From positions 1 to 13,079 of the forward strand of contig JAVBKP010000035.1 of assembly GCA_031553975.1 (NCBI GenBank): a DNA stretch of 13,079 nucleotides, in the 5' to 3' direction. Position 1 is the first letter of the stretch; each line of letters starts with the position of its first letter. Positions 1 through 7,683 of the stretch are shown here, in pieces. The DNA comes from JAVBKP01 sp031553975 (GTDB lineage Bacteria > Bacillota > Clostridia > Peptostreptococcales > Anaerovoracaceae). The notes beneath the pieces were generated by a model. That model was given only the letters and a program-made list of their open reading frames with translations. It was not told the origin of the DNA and did no database searches. The position numbers and the translations under genes were made by a program.

Positions 1-1
1 A

Positions 2-1483
2 GGTGCTGTATTTGAAGACGATGGATTTACAGCGGTTTCCAGTGCTAAGATCGAACTGTATTATGGAGAGGTGAGAGTGGGTGGAACCACTACCAGTAGC
101 ACAGGTGCATTTACCTTTGTAGGATTGCCGTTAGGCATATACAAGATGGTGGTGACTATGCCAAATGATGCAAGAATACAATCTTTCATCCATCCAGTAA
201 CAGAAGGCAGTAATTCTGCAACTTTACGCATTGCTTCCATGGCAACAGTAGATAACTACGAGGTGGCAAAACAAGCCATCGTAAAACAGACAGGGGATAC
301 ACCAGCAGTAGCGGCGTATATACCAAGTAATGTATTTACGGAGCTTTTACAAGACTTGCACAACATGGGTGCCCAAGGTGGTATTGCTAGGATTACGTTA
401 AATGTCCACACATTAGAAGAAGACGATGCGGCAGATGACAAAGATATCATTGCAACATCAGTAGCCGCTATAGGCAATGGTACACTTGCATATATGGTAG
501 ACTTCTCATTGAAAAAGACAGTGGATCCGACGGGAGCCGCCATTGCTACAGTAGGAGCTATCCACGAAACCAACGTACCACTAGAGATTACCATGGCATT
601 GCCAGAGCATCTGCAAGGCAGGAATACAGCATACCTAAGCTTATGGCGTTTGCACCATGAAGAGGATGAAAGTGCAAACCCAGCACCAGAGCAGTTTGCA
701 AGAGGAACAGACAGAAACAGTGAAAACTACAACTTCACAGAAGTGGATGGGGTCAAATACATAACCATCTTTACCAAAAAATTCTCTACATACGCATTAG
801 TAGAGACTATTCCACCGGTAGTAGACACATCAGACGATGAAGGTCAACCATTGCCTGTGATTGAAAATCCAAGTGGAAAGCTAAACATTAAGCTACTTGA
901 CACATCAGATGGCAGATCATATCTCTATGGAGATCCAAAAGGAATGTTTAGACCAAATGATCAGATGACAAGAGCAGAAGTGGCCCAAATGTTCTACAAT
1001 CTGCTTGGCAACAAGAATGTAGCTGGCACAAATATGTTTACGGATGTAAGCTCAAATGACTGGTATGCCAATCCAATTAAGGCACTTGCATCATTGGGCA
1101 TTATCAGTGGATACGGTGACGGCACATATAGGCCGAACAGTAATATTACAAGGGCGGAATTCATGGCCATAGCGCAGAAATTCACACAGGTGACCACAAG
1201 TGGTGGCATCGTGTTTAAAGACGTGACAGCAGGCGCATGGTATGAACAGGCAATCAAAAATGCGTCAGGATATGGTTGGATTGAAGGATACAATGATGGA
1301 ACCTTCAAACCAGCTAACAAAATCACCAGAGCTGAGGCCGCAACGGTGACCAACAAAATGATCGGACGCAAAACAGACAAAGCTGCCATTGACAATATAC
1401 CAAATCTGAAAACTTTCCCAGACGTGACGACCAGTCACTGGGCATATTATCAGATTGAAGCAGCAACCAATAAAATGAAATAA
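2..1483 (+). CDS. SLH-domain surface protein, 3' portion (5' end outside the window)
   Basis: The reading frame is open from base 2, so the gene starts upstream; the GTG at 71 is internal to a domain and is not the start. The first ~55 residues (about nt 2-166) resemble a carboxypeptidase-regulatory-like beta-sandwich: an xAKIELYY strand, then TTTSSTGAFTFVGLPLGIYKMVV. A middle region of unknown fold (about 170-810) ends in a KKFSTYALVE strand of the kind seen near the end of clostridial adhesin-like ectodomains. The C-terminus carries SLH repeats at about 880-1010 (MFRPNDQMTRAEVAQMF), 1036-1180 (GYGDGTYRPNSNITRAEF) and 1216-1360 (GYNDGTFKPANKITRAEA). An incomplete fourth unit follows (FPDV..SHWAYYQI) before the TAA. 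SLH repeats bind pyruvylated secondary cell-wall polymer, so this is a wall-anchored extracellular protein. Its specific role cannot be told from this fragment. The SLH assignment is secure; the N-terminal fold is moderately sure. Confidence 0.9.
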   Translation, partial: GAVFEDDGFTAVSSAKIELYYGEVRVGGTTTSSTGAFTFVGLPLGIYKMVVTMPNDARIQSFIHPVTEGSNSATLRIASMATVDNYEVAKQAIVKQTGDTPAVAAYIPSNVFTELLQDLHNMGAQGGIARITLNVHTLEEDDAADDKDIIATSVAAIGNGTLAYMVDFSLKKTVDPTGAAIATVGAIHETNVPLEITMALPEHLQGRNTAYLSLWRLHHEEDESANPAPEQFARGTDRNSENYNFTEVDGVKYITIFTKKFSTYALVETIPPVVDTSDDEGQPLPVIENPSGKLNIKLLDTSDGRSYLYGDPKGMFRPNDQMTRAEVAQMFYNLLGNKNVAGTNMFTDVSSNDWYANPIKALASLGIISGYGDGTYRPNSNITRAEFMAIAQKFTQVTTSGGIVFKDVTAGAWYEQAIKNASGYGWIEGYNDGTFKPANKITRAEAATVTNKMIGRKTDKAAIDNIPNLKTFPDVTTSHWAYYQIEAATNKMK

Positions 1484-1520
1484 AAAGAGATTTGGCTTTA
1501 AAAAAGTAAGCCAGACAATG

Positions 1521-1555
1521 AAAACCGCTAGAGCCACGTCTTTAGCGGTTTTTAT
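1521..1555 (+). terminator. Rho-independent terminator after the SLH protein gene
   Basis: AAAACCGCTA (1521-1530) pairs perfectly with TAGCGGTTTT (1543-1552), with a 12-nt loop. The T-rich run is contained in the right arm and just after it (TTTTTAT). It lies 38 bases after the TAA at 1481-1483 and separates this gene from spoIVA. Confidence 0.85.
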
Positions 1556-1616
1556 GTTGGTGCTTTAGGAAAGCACAATAGGGCACTGAAAGTGTCAAAA
1601 TAGCAAAAAATAATAT

Positions 1617-1647
1617 GTATATTTTATACCCCGTCCTAATATAGTGT
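1617..1647 (+). promoter_or_regulatory. Possible sigma-E promoter of spoIVA
   Basis: GTATATT (1617-1623) resembles the sigma-E -35 element. TATAGTGT (1640-1647) keeps the ATA and final T of the -10 consensus CATACAnT. The 16-base gap is slightly longer than usual. spoIVA is known to be mother-cell sigma-E controlled in Bacillus, and no good sigma-A promoter is visible here. The match is partial, so this is a tentative call resting mainly on the gene's identity. Confidence 0.3.
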
Positions 1648-1661
1648 TACATAACTATAAT

Positions 1662-1680
1662 AGGAGGGGATTTTATTTTG
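1662..1680 (+). promoter_or_regulatory. Ribosome binding site fixing the TTG start of spoIVA
   Basis: AGGAGGGG (1662-1669) lies about 8-10 bases before the TTG at 1678. The first in-frame ATG (1690) would be 20 or more bases away, which is too far. The TTG start also gives exactly the usual SpoIVA length. Confidence 0.75.
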
Positions 1681-3156
1681 GAGAACGAAATGATATATGA
1701 AAGCATATCCGAACGCACCCAGGGTGATATTTACATAGGCATAGTAGGGCCCGTGCGTAGCGGAAAATCGACTTTCATCAAGAGATTTATGGATTTGATG
1801 GTAATGCCTAATGTGGAGAATGCATACATCAAGGAGAGAATCAGAGACGAGCTGCCACAAAGCGGAGCAGGTAAAACAATCATGACCACGGAGCCAAAAT
1901 TTGTTCCCTCCGAAGCGGTAGAGCTAGGATTATCTGGTGGCGGCAAATTCAAAGTTAGATTAATTGATTGTGTAGGCTACATGGTAGATGGGGCTATCGG
2001 TCATACTGAAGACGGGCAGCCAAGAATGGTGAGTACACCTTGGAACCAAGAACCAATACCTTTTGGTGAGGCAGCTGAGATAGGTACAAAAAAAGTTATC
2101 ACGGAACATTCTACCATAGGATTGGTGATAACTACAGATGGGACGATATCAGAACTAGAAAGAGATGACTACGTCCCAGCGGAAGAAAGAGTCATACGTG
2201 AGTTGAAAGAATGCAACAAACCTTTCATCATTGTGCTGAATTCTATCTTCCCAGAGTCAGAAAGTGCAGTGGAGTTAAAATGCCAGCTAGAAGAAAAGTA
2301 TGGTATGCCTGTGGTGGCTGCCAACTGTGCTAGAATGGGTGTGAATGCGCTGAACGAAATATTAGAAGAGACTTTATACGAGTTCCCTGCCACACAGGTG
2401 AGCTTTAGGGTGCCAGGTTTTATCAATGGGTTACCCAATGACCATTGGATTAAGAGCAGTTTGATTGACAGTATCAAGGATTGGAGCGGTAGCTTCCACA
2501 ACATTAGAGATATTAGACAAGGGCTAATAAAATTGGAAGATGGGGAGATTATCCGTGGCTCTCGTGTCAGTGGTGTGGATCTAGGAACTGGTGCCGTGGA
2601 GATAGAAATGGAAGCGGTAGGCGGACTTTTCTACAAAGTAATCGAAGAGATGATGGACAGCGAAGTGAAGAATGACTACCAGTTCTTTGAACTGCTAAAA
2701 GAATTCACAGTAGCCAAGAAGTCCTATGATAAGATTTGTGGTGCCATGCAGCAAGTGGAATCTACTGGGTACGGCATTGTACAGCCAAAGATGACAGAGA
2801 TGGTTCTAGAAGAGCCAGAAATATTCAAACAAGGCAACAAATTTGGCGTTAGGCTAAAGGCCAAAGCCCCATCCCTTCATTTGATCAGAACAGACATCAC
2901 TACAGAGGTTGCGCCTGTCGTTGGTTCTGAGAAGCAAAGTGAAGATCTAATCAAATATTTGGTGACAGAATTTGAAAGCGATCCAACTAAAATCTGGGAA
3001 ACCAACATATTTGGAAAGTCCCTATATGAGATGGTCACTGAGCAAATGCAGAGCAAACTGACCAATGTACCAGACCATATTCGGGTGAAATTGCAGAAGT
3101 CATTGCAGAAAATCTCTGATGAAGGTAAAGAATACTTAATTTGCGTTGTATTATAA
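1678..3156 (+). CDS. spoIVA: Stage IV sporulation protein A (SpoIVA), spore-coat morphogenetic ATPase
   Basis: SpoIVA is a mother-cell protein that binds the outer forespore membrane (through SpoVM in Bacillus), hydrolyses ATP and polymerises into the basement layer on which the coat is built. The 492-residue product equals the Bacillus subtilis length and aligns along its whole length from memory. Visible marks are ERTxGDIY at 12-19; a Walker A loop GPVRSGKST at 24-32 with K30; DELPQS.AGKTIMTTEPKF, which contains the sensor threonines; the Walker B-like LIDCVGY near residue 98; PWNQEPIPFGEAAEIGTKKVI.EHSTIG; and a C-terminal region with EPEIFKQG.KFGVRLKA.APS. It ends in hydrophobic YLICVVL, in place of the Bacillus LIAIIL tail. 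It starts with TTG, chosen by the ribosome binding site. It is monocistronic, with terminators on both sides. The identification is as firm as sequence reading allows. Confidence 0.97.
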   Translation: MENEMIYESISERTQGDIYIGIVGPVRSGKSTFIKRFMDLMVMPNVENAYIKERIRDELPQSGAGKTIMTTEPKFVPSEAVELGLSGGGKFKVRLIDCVGYMVDGAIGHTEDGQPRMVSTPWNQEPIPFGEAAEIGTKKVITEHSTIGLVITTDGTISELERDDYVPAEERVIRELKECNKPFIIVLNSIFPESESAVELKCQLEEKYGMPVVAANCARMGVNALNEILEETLYEFPATQVSFRVPGFINGLPNDHWIKSSLIDSIKDWSGSFHNIRDIRQGLIKLEDGEIIRGSRVSGVDLGTGAVEIEMEAVGGLFYKVIEEMMDSEVKNDYQFFELLKEFTVAKKSYDKICGAMQQVESTGYGIVQPKMTEMVLEEPEIFKQGNKFGVRLKAKAPSLHLIRTDITTEVAPVVGSEKQSEDLIKYLVTEFESDPTKIWETNIFGKSLYEMVTEQMQSKLTNVPDHIRVKLQKSLQKISDEGKEYLICVVL

Positions 3157-3204
3157 ATCATATCGTCAAAATACGATGCTAAGTTATCCCTAACACATAT
3201 CCAG

Positions 3205-3232
3205 AAACCTCCTATTTTATGGGAGGTTTTTT
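3205..3232 (+). terminator. Rho-independent terminator after spoIVA
   Basis: AAACCTCC (3205-3212) pairs with GGAGGTTT (3222-3229) across a 9-nt loop, and the T run continues to 3232. It lies 48 bases after the spoIVA stop. Confidence 0.9.
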
Positions 3233-3253
3233 GTATCATAGGACGACATGATG

Positions 3254-3262
3254 TGATATAAT
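3254..3262 (+). promoter_or_regulatory. Extended -10 promoter of the SLH-transglutaminase gene
   Basis: TGATATAAT (3254-3262) is a perfect TATAAT hexamer with an extended TGn. No convincing -35 is seen at 17 bases; TTGTAT at 3231 would give 20. Transcription would start near 3269 with a leader of about 35 bases. This suggests vegetative sigma-A expression, unlike neighbouring spoIVA. Confidence 0.6.
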
Positions 3263-3293
3263 TAACATTATTACGCGTTAAGACACTAGTCTT

Positions 3294-3306
3294 GGAGGTT
3301 GAGATG
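3294..3306 (+). promoter_or_regulatory. Ribosome binding site placing the start at ATG 3304
   Basis: GGAGG (3294-3298) lies 5 bases before the ATG at 3304. The in-frame TTG at 3292 overlaps this site and would have no site of its own, so the shorter protein is preferred. Confidence 0.8.
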
Positions 3307-4731
3307 AAAAGTAGGTTTAGCAAAATAACAAAGGGCAAAAGAGGTAGCAAAATATTTTTGGGTATTGGTCTATCTTTGGCGATATTAATAGCCCAAGTAA
3401 CACCTGCTTTTGGGTTTTCAGATAACAGAATCGGGTCATGGTATTATGAATATGTAAAATTCATGGAGGACCAGAGAATATCGGCAGGGTACGGGGATGG
3501 GAGTTTTAAGCCCAACAACAAAGTGAGCACAGGGGAATCCATGGTTTTGGTCATGAAGACCCTTGGAATTGCACCAGATGAGGCAACCGGTGGACATTGG
3601 GCATCGGGGTATTTTAGCGCAGCGGAAAAGGTAAATGCCACAGGCAATAGTACCCTCTCAACCTTGGATTCACCTATCAAGCGTAGCCAAGTTGCTGTAT
3701 TGATGTACAAGCTCATGGGACTTAGTACGGAGGTGGGGATTCCTCCTGTATTTGCAGATATAAGTACAGTGGAAATCAACCAACTATATGAAATGGGGAT
3801 TTTTGGAGGCTATACTGAGAATGGCAAATTGTTATTCAAGCCTAACAATTTTTTGACCAGGGCCGAACTGAGTGTAGTGATTAAAAAACTGTATGACTAT
3901 AAAGAAGGACCAGAAGAAGATACTGAGGAAGAGATTAAGCTAAGTGCTATTTTGAGCAAAGAAGAAACCCAAGAACCGACATATCCTGTGTCTGTGAAAG
4001 ATTTTGAAAAAGTATTGCTGAATATGGCTGTTAAGAATCAATTCAAACGGACTGTCCCCTATACCACAGGGTATACAAATGCCATTAAGAGCAGGCAGAT
4101 ACTAGAAGTAGTAAATGATGCTTTTGCTAATGTTTTCGCTACATATCCAGAGTATTTTGGTTTTACCAACCAGCTTTTGCTCAATGGTACATATGGCTCG
4201 GACAATTATATTACCATAGATATTGGTGGACAGGATTATACAGATGATGAAGTGACGGAGAGAAGGACGATTTTCCTCAATGAAACGAAGGACATTGTGA
4301 TTTCTCTATACAAATCAGGGATTATTGATGATGATATGAGCGAAACCCAAAAGGCTAGAGAGATGTATGAATGGGTAGTACTGAATACAAAGTATGACGA
4401 GAGCCTTGACCGGGATAGTTTTAATGGATATGGTGCCAGCCACCTTGGCATGGCAGTGTGTCAGGGCTATACAGCATTATATAATACCATGCTAAAGCTG
4501 GTGGGAATAAAGGCGCAGGGCATTGCAGGAAGTGCATCTGGTAGTAGCGTGGGCAGCCAAGATCATATTTGGACGTTGGCGGAATTAGATGGCAAAACAG
4601 TTCATATCGACGTGACCTTTGGAGACCCAGTGCCCGACAGACTTGGCAAATGTGATTTCACGTATTTTGCAGTGGATTCGGATTTTATGCGCAAAGACCA
4701 CGTCTGGGATAGGGATAAGTTTGGAATGTAG
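3304..4731 (+). CDS. Secreted SLH-domain protein with C-terminal transglutaminase-like domain
   Basis: The product has 475 residues. A basic N-terminus (KSRFSKITKGKRGSK) and a hydrophobic core ending near TPAFG form a Sec signal peptide of about 38 residues. Three SLH repeats follow: about 44-85 (GYGDGSFKPNNKVSTGESM), a divergent one about 95-138, and about 150-198 (GGYTENGKLLFKPNNFLTRAEL). An acidic linker rich in Glu follows. The C-terminal region, about 340-475, is a transglutaminase-like (papain-fold) domain with Cys386 in MAVCQGYTALY, His421 in DHIWTL and Asp436 in HIDVTFGDP, the expected triad. The family includes cysteine proteases, amidases and true crosslinkers, so the reaction is not known. 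The SLH repeats place it on the wall outside the membrane. Unusually, the SLH repeats are at the N-terminus rather than the C-terminus as in the first gene of the window. Confidence 0.9.
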   Translation: MKSRFSKITKGKRGSKIFLGIGLSLAILIAQVTPAFGFSDNRIGSWYYEYVKFMEDQRISAGYGDGSFKPNNKVSTGESMVLVMKTLGIAPDEATGGHWASGYFSAAEKVNATGNSTLSTLDSPIKRSQVAVLMYKLMGLSTEVGIPPVFADISTVEINQLYEMGIFGGYTENGKLLFKPNNFLTRAELSVVIKKLYDYKEGPEEDTEEEIKLSAILSKEETQEPTYPVSVKDFEKVLLNMAVKNQFKRTVPYTTGYTNAIKSRQILEVVNDAFANVFATYPEYFGFTNQLLLNGTYGSDNYITIDIGGQDYTDDEVTERRTIFLNETKDIVISLYKSGIIDDDMSETQKAREMYEWVVLNTKYDESLDRDSFNGYGASHLGMAVCQGYTALYNTMLKLVGIKAQGIAGSASGSSVGSQDHIWTLAELDGKTVHIDVTFGDPVPDRLGKCDFTYFAVDSDFMRKDHVWDRDKFGM

Positions 4732-4751
4732 ACAGATACATGTAGGTGGAG

Positions 4752-4785
4752 AAAGTCTAAGATTTTGCGATCATAGGCTTTTTTT
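4752..4785 (+). terminator. Rho-independent terminator after the SLH-transglutaminase gene
   Basis: AAAGTCTA (4752-4759) pairs with TAGGCTTT (4774-4781) with one G-T pair. After a single A-A mismatch the stem continues as GAT/ATC around a 6-nt loop. The T run extends to 4785. It starts 20 bases after the stop codon. Confidence 0.85.
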
Positions 4786-4802
4786 GTTAAGAATTTTGTA
4801 AG
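4786..4802 (+). promoter_or_regulatory. Direct repeat, possible response-regulator operator
   Basis: GTTAAG (4786-4791) and TGTAAG (4797-4802) are separated by 5 bases. This is the 11-bp spacing bound by tandem OmpR-family dimers, and it resembles the CiaR-type NTTAAG-N5-WTTAAG box. A wider view shows TAAGAATT twice (4788-4795, 4799-4806). It lies just upstream of the -35 of a regulator gene, so autoregulation is plausible but inferred. Confidence 0.4.
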
Positions 4803-4818
4803 AATTGTATTGGGTGAT

Positions 4819-4848
4819 TTGACGGATTTAGTTGGTAGAGTGTATACA
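4819..4848 (+). promoter_or_regulatory. Sigma-A-like promoter of the two-component operon
   Basis: TTGACG (4819-4824) and TATACA (4843-4848) are separated by 18 bases. The start would be near 4855, leaving a short leader that contains the ribosome binding site at 4864. Confidence 0.55.
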
Positions 4849-4875
4849 TACCCGAATGCAATGAAGGAGGCGAAC

Positions 4876-5583
4876 ATGCAAACTGAAAAACCCCGGATCC
4901 TGGTGGTAGACGACGATAGGGAAATCGTAGGCGGTATAGCAAAGCTTTTAGAGATGGAGGGCTTTGAGACGTTAAAGGCCTATGATGGACTGGAAGCGTT
5001 AGACCTTCTCACAAAACACACGGTACATTTGATTGTTCTAGATGTGATGATGCCAAGGCTAGATGGTTTATCGGCTACAATGAAAATCCGTCAAGATAGG
5101 AACATTCCTATCATCATATTATCGGCTAAATCGGAAGACACTGACAAGGTACTTGGGCTTTCCATGGGGGCAGATGACTACGTGACAAAGCCTTATACAC
5201 CTATGGAGCTAGTAGCCCGCGTTAGGGCTCAAATCAGACGGTATCTTCAACTAGGACATATCCAACAAGGAAAGGAAACACAATGCGTTACTGTAGGTGG
5301 GCTTAGATTAGATACAGAGACAAAAACCCTGCTGGTGGATGGGGAAGAAGCAAAGCTGACGGCCACGGAGTATAAAATACTGGACCTGCTCATGCGTAAC
5401 CCAGGTCGTGTGTTTTCCGCCGAAGAGATTTATGAACGTGTCTGGGGCGAAGATGCCTACTCAGTGGAAAACACTGTGGCCGTACATATCCGAAGAATTC
5501 GGGAAAAAATAGAAATTAATGTTAAAGAACCAAGATATTTGAAGGTGGTGTGGGGAATTGGTTACAAAATGGAAAAGTTTTAA
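4876..5583 (+). CDS. OmpR/PhoB-family response regulator
   Basis: This is a DNA-binding transcription regulator of 235 residues, phosphorylated by its partner kinase. The ATG at 4876 is chosen because AAGGAGG (4864-4870) sits 5 bases ahead; the TTG further upstream at 4810 precedes the promoter and has no such site. The receiver domain (about 5-118) shows the acidic pocket VVDDD at 10-14, phosphoacceptor Asp56 in LIVLDVMMP, Ser83 in ILSAKSE, and Lys105 in VTKPYTP. The C-terminal winged helix (about 138-233) shows LTATEYKILDLLMRNPGRVFS, then ERVWGEDAYSVENTVAVHIRRIREKIE and the VWGIGYKME wing. The kinase gene overlaps its last codons by 26 bases, implying translational coupling. Regulators of this type with VanS-like kinases often respond to cell-envelope stress, but the target genes here are unknown. 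Confidence 0.95.
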   Translation: MQTEKPRILVVDDDREIVGGIAKLLEMEGFETLKAYDGLEALDLLTKHTVHLIVLDVMMPRLDGLSATMKIRQDRNIPIIILSAKSEDTDKVLGLSMGADDYVTKPYTPMELVARVRAQIRRYLQLGHIQQGKETQCVTVGGLRLDTETKTLLVDGEEAKLTATEYKILDLLMRNPGRVFSAEEIYERVWGEDAYSVENTVAVHIRRIREKIEINVKEPRYLKVVWGIGYKMEKF

Positions 5584-7585
5584 TAGGAGCAGTGCTTACA
5601 AAAGCATTATTAACTTGCTAATCATCGTGCTAATCACAGTAATAACAATGCGAGGGATAACATTCTTAGCAAAGGTGGAAAATGGCATATTGGATGATGA
5701 TGTATTATATACACCAAGTTATGAAAAAGCCATGTATTATAATGATATTTGGGCGTTCAACAAAGAGATAATGAATAGCGATGTTGAAATTCAAACGGAA
5801 GATTTTAACTATATAGTGAAAAAGGATGGGCAAATCCTCCAGCATATGGTGAACAATGGTGTTGACAACGGCAAGGTGTTTGTTTATTCAAAAAATGAAA
5901 ATGGTGATGTTGAAAGCTCTGAGAATATAACATATCAGGCGTTCTTAAATGACCCGAAGGCCATTTCGTACGTCCAAATGACAGAAAAGGCAATAGAGGA
6001 AAAACAAGCCAACTGGGATAGAATGACTTCAAATATGATTGACTATATAGTAGAATTCATAGCAGAAGGGGTCATGCTGTTGGTATTGGTTATTCTGGCT
6101 AGTATTTCTGCCGGAAGACGTGTAGAAGATGATGAAGTACATTTGATTTGGATTGATGGGATATACTCAGATGTGCTTGCAGTAGTTGGGATAGTCATAC
6201 TCAGCCTCCCACTGATGATGCTTGGAATGATTTCACAATTTATTGGTCTAGACCAGATGTCCGATACTGTCTTACAGGGTGAAACTGGCTTAAAAAACCT
6301 TCAAGGGCTAGCGTTGGCAGGGGAAATCGGCATCACTGTTTTGTCGGCCACATGGGTTTTGTGGATATACCTGTCACTGATTAGAAAAATCAAAGCAAAA
6401 AATCTTTTCACCCACACTTTATGCTGGACAGTCTGCTATAAATTATTTTGGAAGAAAATTGTGATGAGGATACTAAAGCTCTGCAAACGCATTTTACTAG
6501 TCCTTTGGGGTATGGTAAAAGGCACTGCTAACTGGTGTATATCATTCATTGATGGCAGGAAATTCAAGAATTATCCCTTCCTAAAGTCTATGGAGCGCAG
6601 GCAAGTGTGGTATACGATTGTACAAGGATTGTTGGTTGGCGTGGCTATTGTTGCTGCCGCTACGGATGGGTGGCCAGTGCCAATCATAGTAGCCATACTA
6701 TGCCTCATCAACGCAGTGATTCATATAAGAGCCAATCAAAAAACATTCCAAGATGTAGGCAAAATATGCGATCAGATAAGGGAAGTCAACGCAGGAGAGC
6801 TGATGTATTTACCACCAATGGAGGTATCCTCGCCTTTGTACGAAAGTCGTAAACTCTTGGCAAAGATAGGAAATGGAATGCAAAACAGCGTAGATAAGGC
6901 CATAAAGAGCGAGAAGATGAAAATAGATCTTGTCACAAACGTATCTCACGATCTAAAAACACCATTAACCTCAATTATCAGCTATGTGGATCTATTGTCA
7001 AAGGACGAAAGCTTGTCTGAGGAAGCCAAAGGCTATGTAGCCATACTAGGGCAAAAATCTGATAGATTGAAGCATATTGTCTCCGATTTGTTTGAATTGG
7101 CTAAGTCCACCAGTGGAAATGATGAGATCAACTTGGAAAAAATCAATCTCAACAGGCTCATAGAGCAGACCACAGCAGATATGGTGGATACCATGGAAAA
7201 ATCTGGCCGAATCCTGAGAGTAAGAATGCCAGAAGACGTTGTAAATATCAAATGTGACGGTAATAAAATCTACAGGGTTTTGCAAAATATTCTAGACAAT
7301 GCACTTAAATACTCGTTAGAAGGCTCTAGGGTATTTGTTGACCTAGAACGTAAAGATGGCAAGGTACGTGCATCAGTTAAGAGTACAGCCGCTTATGAGA
7401 TGGACTTCACAGCAGAAGATGTCCTAGAAAGATTCTCAAGAGGAGACAAAGCCAGATCCACAGAGGGAAGCGGCCTAGGATTATCCATAGCAGAGAGTTT
7501 TACCAAGGCCTCAGGGGGCAAAATGGAAGTATCAGTAGATGGAGATTTGTTCAAAGTGACGCTGATATTTGATGAAGAAGTATAG
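5558..7585 (+). CDS. Multi-spanning membrane sensor histidine kinase
   Basis: The 675-residue kinase is paired with the preceding regulator. The TTG at 5558 is the likely start: it follows a weak AAGGTGG (5542-5548), and no later start has a well-placed site. Membrane segments are predicted at about 16-37, 163-185, 205-230, 250-275 and 350-390 (probably two). An extracytoplasmic stretch of ~125 residues lies between the first two. The dimerisation/phosphoacceptor helix contains NVSHDLKTPLTSI with His464. The catalytic domain has an N box LQNILDNALKYS (575-586) and a G2 loop GSGLGLSIA (637-645). The usual DxGxG G1 box is replaced by VKSTAAYEMDF (607-617), after which ERFSRGDKARSTEGSG is intact. 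From memory, this variant is common in a clostridial VanS-like kinase subgroup, so activity is still expected. The signal sensed is unknown. Confidence 0.92.
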   Translation: MVTKWKSFNRSSAYKSIINLLIIVLITVITMRGITFLAKVENGILDDDVLYTPSYEKAMYYNDIWAFNKEIMNSDVEIQTEDFNYIVKKDGQILQHMVNNGVDNGKVFVYSKNENGDVESSENITYQAFLNDPKAISYVQMTEKAIEEKQANWDRMTSNMIDYIVEFIAEGVMLLVLVILASISAGRRVEDDEVHLIWIDGIYSDVLAVVGIVILSLPLMMLGMISQFIGLDQMSDTVLQGETGLKNLQGLALAGEIGITVLSATWVLWIYLSLIRKIKAKNLFTHTLCWTVCYKLFWKKIVMRILKLCKRILLVLWGMVKGTANWCISFIDGRKFKNYPFLKSMERRQVWYTIVQGLLVGVAIVAAATDGWPVPIIVAILCLINAVIHIRANQKTFQDVGKICDQIREVNAGELMYLPPMEVSSPLYESRKLLAKIGNGMQNSVDKAIKSEKMKIDLVTNVSHDLKTPLTSIISYVDLLSKDESLSEEAKGYVAILGQKSDRLKHIVSDLFELAKSTSGNDEINLEKINLNRLIEQTTADMVDTMEKSGRILRVRMPEDVVNIKCDGNKIYRVLQNILDNALKYSLEGSRVFVDLERKDGKVRASVKSTAAYEMDFTAEDVLERFSRGDKARSTEGSGLGLSIAESFTKASGGKMEVSVDGDLFKVTLIFDEEV

Positions 7586-7599
7586 CGGTTAACGCAAGT

Positions 7600-7661
7600 A
7601 ACACAAGGGGACGGTTCTTGCGTGTGAATTATATTACAAGCAAGAACCCTCCCCGTGTGTT
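7600..7661 (+). repeat. Palindromic GGGGACGGTTC repeat, copy 1
   Basis: The left arm (7600-7621) and right arm (7640-7661) are inverted repeats matching at 20 of 22 positions around an 18-base spacer. The spacer could pair three bases further (TGT/ACA). The left arm begins AACACAAGGGGACGGTTC, identical to copy 2 over 18 bases. It fills the gap between two converging genes, so it could also stop transcription from both sides. The two mismatches and longer spacer suggest it is the older, decayed copy. No transposase is in the window. Confidence 0.85.
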
Positions 7662-7683
7662 TAATTTGTTTACATAATATAAA

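Noticed and set aside
71..73. GTG as the start of the first SLH gene
   Set aside because: The frame is open to base 2, and the residues before it complete the beta-sandwich domain. There is no proper ribosome binding site or signal peptide.
2877..3350. Long minus-strand frame across the end of spoIVA
   Set aside because: It runs antisense to the conserved C-terminus of SpoIVA and through its terminator, with no ribosome binding site or recognisable domain.
4810..4875. Upstream TTG start for the response regulator
   Set aside because: It would lie ahead of the predicted promoter and lacks a ribosome binding site. The ATG at 4876 has AAGGAGG at 5 bases and begins right before the receiver domain.
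5558..7585. Histidine kinase as a pseudogene because of the missing DxGxG
   Set aside because: The frame is intact, the H, N and G2 boxes are kept, and the same G1 change is recalled from other clostridial kinases.
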